Below are positions 1-7,910 of a DNA stretch of 52,269 nt, piece by piece (within the stretch, counting starts at the first letter, position 1; every line of letters starts with the position of its first letter). The notes under the pieces are model-generated. The model did no database searches. It was not told where the DNA came from and saw only the letters and a list, made by a program, of their open reading frames with translations. Both the position numbers and the translations under genes were made by a program. The stretch is from an uncultured Collinsella sp. (lineage in GTDB: Bacteria; Actinomycetota; Coriobacteriia; Coriobacteriales; Coriobacteriaceae). The stretch is taken from the NCBI GenBank assembly GCA_900757205.1, contig CAAENA010000018.1, forward strand, positions 1-52,269. Reading direction: 5' to 3'.

Positions 1-2
1 CT

Positions 3-485
3 GTGCTGAGTGTGCGAGTGGACTCGTCAATTAAAGATTCATTTGCCGAGCTGTGCGAAGAACTTGGCATGACTTCGTCTGTTGCAGTCAATATGTTTAT
101 GAGACAGATGCTGCGCGAGCGTTCGCTGCCGTTTGTCCCTTCACTCGGTAAAAGCTCTGCGAGCGGAAGCGTCGCGGCGGGCATTTTGGATACCGCTCAG
201 ATTGAGTCCGCTGTCCGTGAGGCGGCCAGCCCGATTCCCGCCATCAAAAGCGTGATTCTTTTTGGCTCGTATGCTCGTGGCGACGCGCGTGCCGATAGTG
301 ACATTGACTTGCGTCTCGAAGTCGATCGCGATCAGGGCTTTGGCCTTTTCGCGTTGTCGGCATTCGGCGAGGCGGTGCGCAAAGAAACTGGGAGGCAGGT
401 TGATCTTGTCTCGAGCGACCATCTTGATGCCGATCTTGCCGCGGTAATCGAGCGCGAAGGAGTGATCCTTTATGATCGCGCGTAA
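3..485 (+). CDS. DinJ/RelB-type antitoxin domain fused to MntA-like nucleotidyltransferase
   Basis: Residues 1-45 resemble the ribbon-helix-helix N-terminus of RelB/DinJ antitoxins (LSVRVDSSIKDSFAELCEEL). Residues 75-160 are a minimal nucleotidyltransferase domain with the GSYARGDARADSDID signature (GS, ten residues, DxD), as in MntA antitoxins that AMPylate HEPN toxins. The first in-frame codon visible is GTG at position 3, so the true start may lie a few codons outside the window. A second reading frame opens inside its 3' end, as in MNT-HEPN operons, but stops after 14 codons. The fusion of a DNA-binding antitoxin head to an MNT domain is unusual. The domain calls are motif recognition; activity is inferred. 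Confidence 0.75.
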   Translation: MLSVRVDSSIKDSFAELCEELGMTSSVAVNMFMRQMLRERSLPFVPSLGKSSASGSVAAGILDTAQIESAVREAASPIPAIKSVILFGSYARGDARADSDIDLRLEVDRDQGFGLFALSAFGEAVRKETGRQVDLVSSDHLDADLAAVIEREGVILYDRA

Positions 486-516
486 GTCAGACGGCCTCCG
501 CGCCCACGTTTTTTGA
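472..516 (+). pseudogene. Truncated partner ORF overlapping the MNT gene (possible HEPN remnant)
   Basis: An ATG overlaps the end of the nucleotidyltransferase gene, where the HEPN toxin gene normally begins, and runs for 14 codons (MIARKSDGLRAHVF) to a TGA. The first residues look like the start of DUF86/HEPN proteins as I know them, but nothing after the stop resumes the frame. It is most simply the leftover 5' end of a deleted toxin gene. It could also be chance. Confidence 0.3.
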
Positions 517-530
517 GCGCCTGATACGCT

Positions 531-546
531 TTAACCCTGCGGAAAC
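531..546 (+). promoter_or_regulatory. Candidate GlnR box upstream of glnA
   Basis: TTAAC, six bases, then GAAAC matches the half-site pattern of actinobacterial GlnR boxes (gTnAC-n6-GaAAC). It lies 65 bp before glnA, and a GlnR-like gene sits directly downstream of glnA. Only one half-pair is evident, so this is a candidate only. Confidence 0.35.
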
Positions 547-611
547 ATTTTTCTGCGATAGTATCTGCGATATAGACCAGTCGAAACCCGCCCGAAAGAA
601 AGGGGAGCGAC

Positions 612-1949
612 ATGAACCAGCAGAACATCGATTACGTACTCCGCTCCGTAGAGCAGCGTGACATCCGCTTTGTGCGTCTGTGGTTTGTCGACATTCTCGG
701 CCGCCTCAAGAACTTTGCCATTAGCCCCGAGGACCTCGAAGTCGCTTTTGAGGAGGGTATTGGCTTTGACGGCTCCGCTATCGAGGGCTTTGCCACGCCC
801 GAGGAAGCCGACATGCTCGCATTCCCCGATGCTTCAACCTTCCAGATCCTGCCGTGGCGCCCGAGCCACAACGGCGTCGCCCGCGTGTTCTGCGACGTGT
901 GCACTCCCGATTGCAAGCCGTTTGCCGGCGACCCGCGCGACGCTCTGCGCCGCATGTTCCGCAAGGCCGAGAAGGCTGGCTATCTGCTCAACGTGGGCGC
1001 CGAGCTGGAGTATTACTACTTTCCCGACGAGCACACGCCCGAGCCGCTCGACAACGTGGGCTACTTCGATCTTTCGGTGAGCGATGCCGCTCGCGACCTG
1101 CGCCGCAACACGGTCCTCACGCTCGAGAAGATGTCCGTGCCCGTGGAGTACACCTTCCACGCCGCCGGCCGCTCGCAGCACGGCATGAGCTTGCGTCACG
1201 CCGAGGCCCTGAGCATGTCCGACGCCGTCACCACGGCCAAGCTCATCATTAAGCAGCAGGCCTACGAGAGCGGTTGCCACGCTTCCTTTATGCCCAAGCC
1301 GTTGGCGGGCGAGGACGGCAGCGCCATGTTTTTGCATCAGTCGCTGCTCGACCACGACGGCAACAACGTCTTTTGGGGCGAGGACGACGAGAAGTACCAC
1401 CTCTCCGAAATCGCCAAGCACTACATGGCCGGCATCTTGGCGCACGCGCGCGAGATCAGCGCCATCACCAACCCCACGGTCAACTCGTACAAGCGCATCA
1501 CCACGGGCGGCGACTCCGTGCCGCAGTACGCCACGTGGGGCCTGCGCAACCGCGCGAGTATGGTCCGCATCCCGGTCTACAAGCCCGGCAAGCAGCTGTC
1601 CACGCGCATCGAGCTTCGCAGCCCCGACCCCATGGCCAACCCGTACCTGGTCAACGCCGTCACGCTGGCGGCTGGTCTCGACGGTATCGAGCGCAAGCTG
1701 GAGCTCCCGCCCGAGGCCACGGCCGAGACGCTCAAGCTCACCGACCGTCAGATGGTCGAGGCCGGCTACGCGCCGCTGCCGCGCTCGCTCAAAGAGGCGC
1801 TCGACGTCTTTGAGGACTCGCAGTTTATGAAGGATGCCCTCGGCGAGCACATCCATAGCTTCTTCCTCAAAAAGAAGCGCGACGAGTGGCATAAGTTTGA
1901 GTCCACGATCACCGAATGGGAGATCAAGCACTACCTGGCGAACTCCTAA
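612..1949 (+). CDS. glnA: Glutamine synthetase, type I (GSI-alpha)
   Basis: This is the 445-residue glutamine synthetase that makes glutamine from glutamate, ammonia and ATP. The beta-grasp N-domain carries FDGSAIEGFA near residue 55. The catalytic domain has the NPTVNSYKR signature near residue 288 and RNRASMVRIP near 314. Length and sequence match the short GSI-alpha class. The NLYDLPPE-type tyrosine adenylylation motif of GSI-beta enzymes is absent from the C-terminal part, so control is probably by feedback and transcription, not adenylylation. The start at ATG 612 follows an AGGGGAG ribosome site. A GlnR-like regulator follows 50 bp downstream and a possible GlnR box lies upstream. Confidence 0.96.
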   Translation: MNQQNIDYVLRSVEQRDIRFVRLWFVDILGRLKNFAISPEDLEVAFEEGIGFDGSAIEGFATPEEADMLAFPDASTFQILPWRPSHNGVARVFCDVCTPDCKPFAGDPRDALRRMFRKAEKAGYLLNVGAELEYYYFPDEHTPEPLDNVGYFDLSVSDAARDLRRNTVLTLEKMSVPVEYTFHAAGRSQHGMSLRHAEALSMSDAVTTAKLIIKQQAYESGCHASFMPKPLAGEDGSAMFLHQSLLDHDGNNVFWGEDDEKYHLSEIAKHYMAGILAHAREISAITNPTVNSYKRITTGGDSVPQYATWGLRNRASMVRIPVYKPGKQLSTRIELRSPDPMANPYLVNAVTLAAGLDGIERKLELPPEATAETLKLTDRQMVEAGYAPLPRSLKEALDVFEDSQFMKDALGEHIHSFFLKKKRDEWHKFESTITEWEIKHYLANS

Positions 1950-1999
1950 TCGCGCTGGCTTGTTCCAGTACGATTAAGCTCATTTCTTTGGAGGCCGAT

Positions 2000-2662
2000 A
2001 TGTCCGAAAAGAGTGCCCTGTTCATGGCGCGCACGACGCGCTTCCACGAGTTTGCCCGCAGCTTGACGACCACCCTGGGTGTCGAGGTGAGCCTGGCCAC
2101 CCCCGATTCGCCGACTGCGGCGCACGACTTTGACCTGCTGATCCTCGATTCCGACGGCATCCGCAGCGACCGCATCGATCAGATTGCCAAATGGCTCGAC
2201 GACCGCGGCGGCGTCCCCATGTTGGTGATCGTCGACGACGAGGCGCTCGGTACCTTGCGCCTGCCCAATCACGCGCATGCCGACTTTGTATGCCCCACGG
2301 CGACGCCCAACGAGCTCAAGGCTCGTGCGCAGCGCCTGATGGGCGAGGAGGAGACCGTCACCGCCGACGATGTGCTCAACATCGATAACCTCGAGATCAA
2401 CCTGGCTACCTACCAGGTAACGCTCGATAACGAGCCCATCGACCTGACGCTGATGGAGTACTCGCTGCTGAGCTTTTTGGCGACGCATCCCAACCGTGCC
2501 TACAGCCGCGAGGTGCTGCTGCACCGCGTGTGGGGCTTTGAGTACTGCGGCGGCACGCGCACCGTCGACGTGCACATTCGACGCATCCGCTCCAAGGTGG
2601 GCCCGCAGATCGCGGCACACATCACCACCGTCCGCGGCGTGGGCTATCTGTTTAAGGACTAG
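2000..2662 (+). CDS. GlnR-like OmpR-family orphan regulator
   Basis: A 220-residue protein with a divergent receiver-like N-terminal domain (about residues 1-120) and an OmpR-type winged helix (about 125-218; LTLMEYSLLSFLATHP, WGFEYCGGTRTVDVHIRR). The winged helix and the linker beginning VTADD closely follow actinobacterial GlnR, and the receiver domain lacks a clear set of phosphorylation residues, as GlnR does. It lies 50 bp after glnA and no sensor kinase is adjacent. The inferred role is nitrogen control of glnA and ammonium assimilation. ATG 2000 is chosen because TTTGGAGG precedes it; the frame opens further upstream inside the end of glnA. The DNA-binding call is firm; the GlnR identity rests on remembered similarity and context. 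Confidence 0.8.
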   Translation: MSEKSALFMARTTRFHEFARSLTTTLGVEVSLATPDSPTAAHDFDLLILDSDGIRSDRIDQIAKWLDDRGGVPMLVIVDDEALGTLRLPNHAHADFVCPTATPNELKARAQRLMGEEETVTADDVLNIDNLEINLATYQVTLDNEPIDLTLMEYSLLSFLATHPNRAYSREVLLHRVWGFEYCGGTRTVDVHIRRIRSKVGPQIAAHITTVRGVGYLFKD

Positions 2663-2683
2663 GGATAACCAGAAGACGATACA

Positions 2684-2712
2684 GGGCACCGGAGTTTTTC
2701 GGTGCCCTTTTC
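2684..2712 (+). terminator. Intrinsic terminator after the glnA-glnR unit
   Basis: An 8-bp stem GGGCACCG/CGGTGCCC is followed by TTTTCTC, 21 bp after the regulator stop. Confidence 0.85.
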
Positions 2713-2815
2713 TCGCTTGTGGCAAGAATCATACCTTTTACCGACTGAAAGTGCGTTAGTAAAAACAATATCAAGCGTATAGCACTATCTGGCGAATAAC
2801 ATTTAGTTACTTGCC

Positions 2816-3130
2816 ATGGATTTGTATAAATGGGATTACGTTGTTGATGCGAGCAAAACGATTTCGGGAATGATAACGCCAACGCAGGCGAAAGTTATCA
2901 AAGAGGCGAAAACCTACGCATGCGCGTTTCGGCAATGTTTTCTCCGGGGGGCTCCGGTCAAATGGCAGCGGGCACGCAATGGCAGTTGTGGGCTATGTGG
3001 CAATGTATAACACATACTCAAATGCCAAGAAGTACCTGCTTGTGGTTTGGAATGGATAGACAAACCGGCTGCAGTTTCTTCCATATGACGTATCAATTTA
3101 CACGGCTCACGACGGAACATATTGCAAGGG
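2816..3130 (+). pseudogene. Decayed papain/C39-like cysteine peptidase gene
   Basis: A low-GC stretch starts with an open frame at ATG 2816 (MDLYKWDYVVDASKTI). It then needs a frame change near 2920 to continue as RFGNVFSGG...GHAMAVVGYV and KKYLLVVWNG, where a TAG replaces an expected codon. GHAxAVVGY followed by a hydrophobic strand and W-N-G resembles the catalytic His and Asn/Trp region of papain-like and C39-like peptidases. No single frame covers the region, so it is read as a pseudogene. The family call is tentative because only the C-terminal signature is legible. Confidence 0.35.
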
Positions 3131-3133
3131 GTG

Positions 3134-3499
3134 ATTGTGCTCGTGAACGGCGACAAGTTCATTCGAAGGGCAATACCCCTATTGGTTCTTTTCCTTGCCT
3201 TGGTCGCTGCAGTGAGTTTGTCCCTGCTAGGGGCGACTAATGGGGGAGAAAACGACACGGTTGTTGCGATCGAAGTTCGCACTCTATCGGATGTTCATAA
3301 CGGGCAATTTGAGGCGTTGATGCCAAGTGGTTGCCATAAAAAGATCGATATGCGCCGCAAGTCAAGTTCCGGATGTGTTGCAGGGTTGAAGGCAGGTGAA
3401 AAATGGATTCTAGTTTTTGTGGAAGATAAGGAACTTGACGGGACTGTTCTATATCCCCATTCAGCCGAGAAAGCCAAATCAAGCAGACCAGGGGAATGA
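3134..3499 (+). CDS. Small secreted or membrane-anchored protein of unknown function
   Basis: About 120 residues if started at GTG 3134. A charged N-terminus is followed by a strong hydrophobic segment (RAIPLLVLFLALVAAVSL) that could be a signal peptide or single anchor. The rest is a short polar domain with two cysteines. I do not recognise the family. Base composition is more AT-rich than the flanking genes, as in the decayed gene just upstream, suggesting the patch 2.8-3.75 kb was acquired together. It ends 3 bp before the next ATG, so the two are probably co-transcribed. The start could also be at GTG 3143. Confidence 0.45.
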   Translation: MVLVNGDKFIRRAIPLLVLFLALVAAVSLSLLGATNGGENDTVVAIEVRTLSDVHNGQFEALMPSGCHKKIDMRRKSSSGCVAGLKAGEKWILVFVEDKELDGTVLYPHSAEKAKSSRPGE

Positions 3500-3502
3500 A
3501 GA

Positions 3503-3751
3503 ATGATTGATGGAAAACAGTTCTTAGGCCTGATGGCAGGAGCTCCCATTTTGATGCGAGCTGGGATGGCGGAAGCCTTGGAGCTGCCGGACGCTCGGAA
3601 GCGATTGGCGCTCGTGGTTGGCGCGGTGGTCAGAGATGAAAATGGCAATGAAAAAAACGCGAACAAGAAGCAGAGAGACTATTTTCACGCCAGAGAGCGA
3701 AGCCGTGGGTTTTGCTATCGACTGTTATATCGAATAGACATGACGGCATAA
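3503..3751 (+). CDS. Hypothetical small protein
   Basis: An 82-residue frame begins 3 bp after the stop of the upstream gene, with GGGGAAT nearby as a weak ribosome site. The first half contains a mildly hydrophobic stretch (FLGLMAGAPILMRAGMAEAL); the second half is rich in Arg, Lys and Asn. I do not recognise a family. The AT-rich composition matches the upstream patch. It may be the truncated end of something larger. Confidence 0.35.
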   Translation: MIDGKQFLGLMAGAPILMRAGMAEALELPDARKRLALVVGAVVRDENGNEKNANKKQRDYFHARERSRGFCYRLLYRIDMTA

Positions 3752-3856
3752 AACGAATTGGCCTATAAGCATGTCATTACTTAAGCAAAGCTGAAATCTT
3801 GGCATCTAGTGCTCGGGACTGCCCAGCTTGGGGTACAACTCAACGTGAACAATGAT

Positions 3857-3888
3857 GGCCCGCCACATGTTTGGCGGGCCTTTGGTTA
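3857..3888 (+). terminator. Hairpin terminator or attenuator just before htrA
   Basis: A 9-bp stem GGCCCGCCA/TGGCGGGCC is followed by TTTGGTTATTT. It ends about 20 bp before the htrA start, so it either closes the upstream patch or lies in the htrA leader as an attenuator. Confidence 0.6.
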
Positions 3889-3909
3889 TTTGACGAAAGG
3901 ATCGCAGCT

Positions 3910-5370
3910 ATGAGCGAGAACGATTCCCAGCGTCCCCAGGATGCGGGCAACGCCGGCGAGACCCAACAGCAGCCGCGTGTGCAGGTAGAGTCGACGCCTG
4001 CCGACAGCAACATTCCCTACGTGCAGGCCTACGACACGCAGACCGGAAAGCCGCTGGGCAGCCAGCAGGTTGTAAACAAGCACACAGTGGTCAAGACTAA
4101 GACCAAAAAGCTGCCGATCTTTATTACGGCACTCGCCGGCTGTGCCTGCGGCGCCCTGCTGGTCATTGCGCTCATTATGAGCGGCACGCTCAACATTGGC
4201 GGCGGAAAGAATGCCGTGACGGCGGGCGCTTCGGGTTCATCGACGCAAAAGATTACGATTGATTCCGAGGACACCACGCTGGCCGAGGCCGTTTCTGCCA
4301 AGGCGTTGCCCTCCGTGGTTTCCATTACCGCCACTTCGAGCGGCAGCCAGAATGGCTCGCTTTCGCAGTCTGCTGACGAGTCGGACGGCTCGGGCAGCGT
4401 CGGTTCGGGCGTGGTGCTCGATACCGAGGGCCACATCCTCACCAACAACCACGTGGTCGATGGCTATGACCAGTACGTGGTGACCATGGATGACGGCACC
4501 ACCTACGAGGCCGAGTTCGTGGGCAACGACGCTTCGAGCGACCTGGCCGTCATCAAACTCAAGGACGCTGACGCCTCCAAGCTCACGCCGAGTGAGATCG
4601 GTGATTCCTCCAAGCTCAACGTGGGCGAGTGGGTCATGGCGATCGGCTCGCCGTTCGGCAACGAGCAGTCTGTCTCCACGGGTATCGTCTCGGCGCTCTA
4701 TCGCTCCACGGCCATGAGCTCTGCCAACGGTAACACCATCTATGCCAACATGATCCAGACCGATGCCGCCATCAACCCGGGCAACTCCGGCGGCGCGCTC
4801 GTTAACGATAACGGCGAGCTTGTGGGTATCAACTCGCTCATCGAGAGCTACTCGGGCTCCAGCTCGGGCGTGGGCTTTGCCATTCCGGTCAACTATGCCA
4901 AGAACATTGCCGACCAGATCATCGACGGCAAGACGCCGGTACATCCGTATTTGGGCGCCACGCTTTCGAGCGTCAATGCGCTCAACGCCCGCACTAACAA
5001 GCTGAGCACCGATAGCGGCGCGTACGTGGCGAGCGTCGTCGAGGACGGTCCTGCCGCCAAGGCTGGCATCCAAGAGGGCGATGTCATTACCAAGTTGGGC
5101 GACGACGAGATTACGAGCGCCGATGGCCTGATCATCGCGCTGCGCAGCCACGAGGTGGGCGAGAAGGTTGAGATTACGCTTATGCGCGGCAAGGAAGAGA
5201 AGAAGGTCACCGTCGAGCTGGGCTCCGATGAAGAGTTGCAGAGTCAGCAGCAGGACGACAGCTCGACCGACACTGGCAACGGCGGTATTACCGACGAGCA
5301 GCTGCGCCAGTACCTGGAGGAGCTGCTCGGCCAGCAAGGCCAGGGGCAAGGCCACGGCCAGGGCTACTAA
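3910..5370 (+). CDS. HtrA/DegP-family serine protease with PDZ domain
   Basis: A 486-residue membrane-anchored protease for surface protein quality control. A charged, disordered cytoplasmic segment (1-68) precedes one membrane helix (about 69-91). The trypsin-like domain carries the catalytic triad His181 (TNNHVVDGYD), Asp211 (SSDLAVIKL) and Ser293 (INPGNSGGAL). A PDZ domain follows (about 350-445; PYLGATL, AAKAGIQEGDVI). The tail is rich in Gln and Gly. ATG 3910 is used because GAAAGG sits at the right distance; the frame opens 13 codons earlier inside a hairpin. It is a single gene with a terminator on each side. Confidence 0.93.
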   Translation: MSENDSQRPQDAGNAGETQQQPRVQVESTPADSNIPYVQAYDTQTGKPLGSQQVVNKHTVVKTKTKKLPIFITALAGCACGALLVIALIMSGTLNIGGGKNAVTAGASGSSTQKITIDSEDTTLAEAVSAKALPSVVSITATSSGSQNGSLSQSADESDGSGSVGSGVVLDTEGHILTNNHVVDGYDQYVVTMDDGTTYEAEFVGNDASSDLAVIKLKDADASKLTPSEIGDSSKLNVGEWVMAIGSPFGNEQSVSTGIVSALYRSTAMSSANGNTIYANMIQTDAAINPGNSGGALVNDNGELVGINSLIESYSGSSSGVGFAIPVNYAKNIADQIIDGKTPVHPYLGATLSSVNALNARTNKLSTDSGAYVASVVEDGPAAKAGIQEGDVITKLGDDEITSADGLIIALRSHEVGEKVEITLMRGKEEKKVTVELGSDEELQSQQQDDSSTDTGNGGITDEQLRQYLEELLGQQGQGQGHGQGY

Positions 5371-5399
5371 CGAGCCGTTTCGCACATATCGAGGCCAGG

Positions 5400-5435
5400 G
5401 GGCTGTCCCATCAACGCGGGACAGCCCTTTTTTTC
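5400..5435 (+). terminator. Intrinsic terminator after htrA
   Basis: A 10-bp stem GGGCTGTCCC/GGGACAGCCC is followed by eight T residues. Confidence 0.9.
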
Positions 5436-5439
5436 TTAT

Positions 5440-5470
5440 TGATCCGTTGGGGACGGAGGAAAACGGATCA
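5440..5470. repeat. Small palindromic repeat
   Basis: Inverted arms TGATCCGTT and AACGGATCA surround GGGGACGGAGGAA. It looks like a short interspersed palindrome and lies between the htrA terminator and ligA. Only one copy is seen in this window. Confidence 0.5.
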
Positions 5471-5617
5471 TTTAGAGCTGATAAGAGCATGGTTTAATCG
5501 CGCGACCCACCCCGGTCCGGCGGCTGCCGATTCGGTGCGGTTCGAAAGGGCTATTCGGCGCTATGGTGACCGGTGGTACTCTTGTATCCGTTTGAAATCG
5601 AGCGAAGGAGTACCGCT

Positions 5618-7846
5618 ATGGAGCAATCGAGCCTGTTTGGTGACGGTGTGGATATCGATACCGAAGCGCCCGCGAGCGCGGATGCCGCCGCACTGACCGA
5701 TGCTCGTGCCCAGGCGGCAGCGCGCGCGGCCGAGCTGCGTCACGAGCTCGATTACCACGCCTACCGCTACTACATGCTTGATGCGCCCGAGATCACGGAC
5801 GCCGCCTTCGACAAAATGCTCGTTGAGCTGCAGGAGATCGAGGCGACCTACCCCGATTTGGTGACGCCCGACAGCTATACCCAGCGCGTGGGCGGCTACG
5901 TGAGCGAGCAGTTTACGCCGGTCACGCACATGGCGCGCATGTATTCCATGGACGATGCCATGGATCTGGACGAGCTCGAAGCATGGCTCCAGCGCACCGA
6001 GGATGCGCTCGGTGCCGGCAGCGTTACCTATACCTGCGAGCTAAAGATTGACGGCTTGGGCGTCGCGCTTACCTACCAAAACGGCACCTTTGTGCGCGCC
6101 GCCACGCGCGGTGACGGCACAACGGGCGAGGACGTGTCGCTCAACGTGCGCACCATCAAGGATGTGCCCATGCACCTGTCCGAGCCGGCGCTCGCCCACA
6201 TGGGTGCCGACCGCGAGCGTACCATCGAAGTACGCGGCGAGGTCTATATGCCCAAAGGCAGCTTTGTTCGTCTAAATGAAGAGGCCGATGCCGAGGGCCG
6301 CGACCCCTTCGCCAACCCGCGCAACGCCGCCGCCGGATCGTTGCGCCAGAAGGATCCCAAGGTCACGGCGCGCCGCGACCTGGCCACCTTTATCTACGCC
6401 ATTGCCGATACCGATCCGCTGCACGTCCACAGCCAGCGTGAGTTCCTCGACTGGCTGCGCAGCGCCGGTTTTAGCGTCAACCCCAACGTGGCCCGCTGCG
6501 CCACGCCGGCCGAGGTCCACGAGTTCTGTGCCCAGGCCCTCGAGCATCGCGGCGACTTGGACTACGACATCGACGGCGTGGTCGTAAAGGTCGACAGCTT
6601 CCAGCAGCAGCTCGACCTGGGCTTTACTGCTCGCGCACCGCGCTGGGCCATTGCCTTTAAGTTCCCGCCCGAGGAAAAGCAGACCGTCCTACGCGAAATT
6701 CGCATCCAGGTGGGCCGCACCGGTGTGCTCACGCCGGTCGCCGAGTTCGACCCGGTGACGGTTGCCGGCTCCACCATCGCGCGCGCCACGCTGCACAACA
6801 TCGACGAGATCCGTCGTAAAAACGTGCGCGAGGGCGATACCATCATCGTGCACAAGGCGGGCGACGTGATTCCCGAGGTCGTGGGGCCGGTGCTCGACAA
6901 GCGCCCGGCCGATTCGGTCGACTGGCACATGCCCGAGGTCTGCCCCGTGTGCGGTAGCCCCGTGGTCCACGAGGACGGCGAGGTGGCATACCGCTGCGTG
7001 TCCATCGACTGCCCCGCGCAGCTCAAGGAGCGCCTGCTCCACTGGGTGAGCCGCGGCTGTATGGACGTCGATGGCCTGGGCGACGAGATCGTCGACAAGA
7101 TGATCGCCGCCGGGCTGATTCACGACGTCGCGGACTTCTACCAGCTCACGGTCGATGACATCGCCGGACTGGACACGGGCCGCACCTATGCCAGCTCCAA
7201 CAGCAAAAAGGGCGTCAAGAAGGGCGACCCCATCCCGGTGGGACTCAAGACGGCCGAGAAAATCATCGCCGAACTCAACAAGTCCAAGAGCCAGCCACTC
7301 GGTCGCGTGCTGTTTGCCCTGGGTATCCGCCACGTGGGCAAGAGTGTGGGCGAGGTCATCGCCGAGCGATTTCTGTCGATCGACAAGCTCATCTTGGCGA
7401 GCGAAGAGGACATCGCCGAGTGCGAGGGCATCGGTCCCAAGATTGCGGCGGGCGTCAAGCAGTTCCTGGCCGTGCCCGAAAACCTTGCCGTGCTGGAGCG
7501 CCTGCGCCAGGCGGGCCTGTCGCTCGAGGTCGACTTGGGCGCCGCGCATGCACAAGCCGCAGCCGACGCGGGCGTGGCGGGCGAGCTCGCCGATGCACAA
7601 CCGCTCGCGGGTCTGACCTTCGTGCTCACCGGCACGCTCGTCAACCGCACCCGCGACGAGGCGGGCGCGGCGCTCAAGGTGCTCGGCGCCAAGGTTTCGG
7701 GCAGTGTTTCAAAGAAGACGAGCTATCTGATCGCCGGCCCCAAAGCAGGCTCCAAGCTCACCAAGGCCGAGCAGCTGGGTGTGCCCGTGTTGGATGAGGA
7801 CGCACTCGAGCAGATTCTCGCTACTGGTCAGGTGCCGGAGGCGTAA
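5618..7846 (+). CDS. ligA: NAD-dependent DNA ligase LigA
   Basis: A 742-residue ligase that seals nicks using NAD, with the full bacterial domain order. The N-terminal Ia region binds NMN (YHAYRYYMLDAPEITDAAFD). The adenylation domain carries the active lysine Lys143 in ELKIDGLG. The OB fold follows, then a four-cysteine zinc finger (CPVCG...C...CPAQ, around 445-480), helix-hairpin-helix repeats, and a C-terminal BRCT domain (about 660-735; GLTFVLTGTLVNRTRDEA). ATG 5618 follows GAAGGAG at good spacing. It is monocistronic and converges on the MerR gene. Confidence 0.97.
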   Translation: MEQSSLFGDGVDIDTEAPASADAAALTDARAQAAARAAELRHELDYHAYRYYMLDAPEITDAAFDKMLVELQEIEATYPDLVTPDSYTQRVGGYVSEQFTPVTHMARMYSMDDAMDLDELEAWLQRTEDALGAGSVTYTCELKIDGLGVALTYQNGTFVRAATRGDGTTGEDVSLNVRTIKDVPMHLSEPALAHMGADRERTIEVRGEVYMPKGSFVRLNEEADAEGRDPFANPRNAAAGSLRQKDPKVTARRDLATFIYAIADTDPLHVHSQREFLDWLRSAGFSVNPNVARCATPAEVHEFCAQALEHRGDLDYDIDGVVVKVDSFQQQLDLGFTARAPRWAIAFKFPPEEKQTVLREIRIQVGRTGVLTPVAEFDPVTVAGSTIARATLHNIDEIRRKNVREGDTIIVHKAGDVIPEVVGPVLDKRPADSVDWHMPEVCPVCGSPVVHEDGEVAYRCVSIDCPAQLKERLLHWVSRGCMDVDGLGDEIVDKMIAAGLIHDVADFYQLTVDDIAGLDTGRTYASSNSKKGVKKGDPIPVGLKTAEKIIAELNKSKSQPLGRVLFALGIRHVGKSVGEVIAERFLSIDKLILASEEDIAECEGIGPKIAAGVKQFLAVPENLAVLERLRQAGLSLEVDLGAAHAQAAADAGVAGELADAQPLAGLTFVLTGTLVNRTRDEAGAALKVLGAKVSGSVSKKTSYLIAGPKAGSKLTKAEQLGVPVLDEDALEQILATGQVPEA

Positions 7847-7867
7847 GGCATTGATAACCAGATAGGA

Positions 7868-7910
7868 GAACCGCCCGGAGAGCTTACCGCTTTCCGGGCG
7901 GTTCTTACTT
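7868..7910. terminator. Shared terminator between ligA and the MerR gene
   Basis: A 12-bp perfect stem, GAACCGCCCGGA/TCCGGGCGGTTC, sits in the 58-bp convergent gap and abuts the stop codon of the minus-strand MerR gene. The T-rich tail is on the plus side. Confidence 0.75.

Noticed and set aside
834..1931. Minus-strand ORF of 365 codons opposite glnA
   Set aside because: Low-complexity Val/Gly/His/Arg composition typical of antisense frames in GC-rich genes; glnA is certain.
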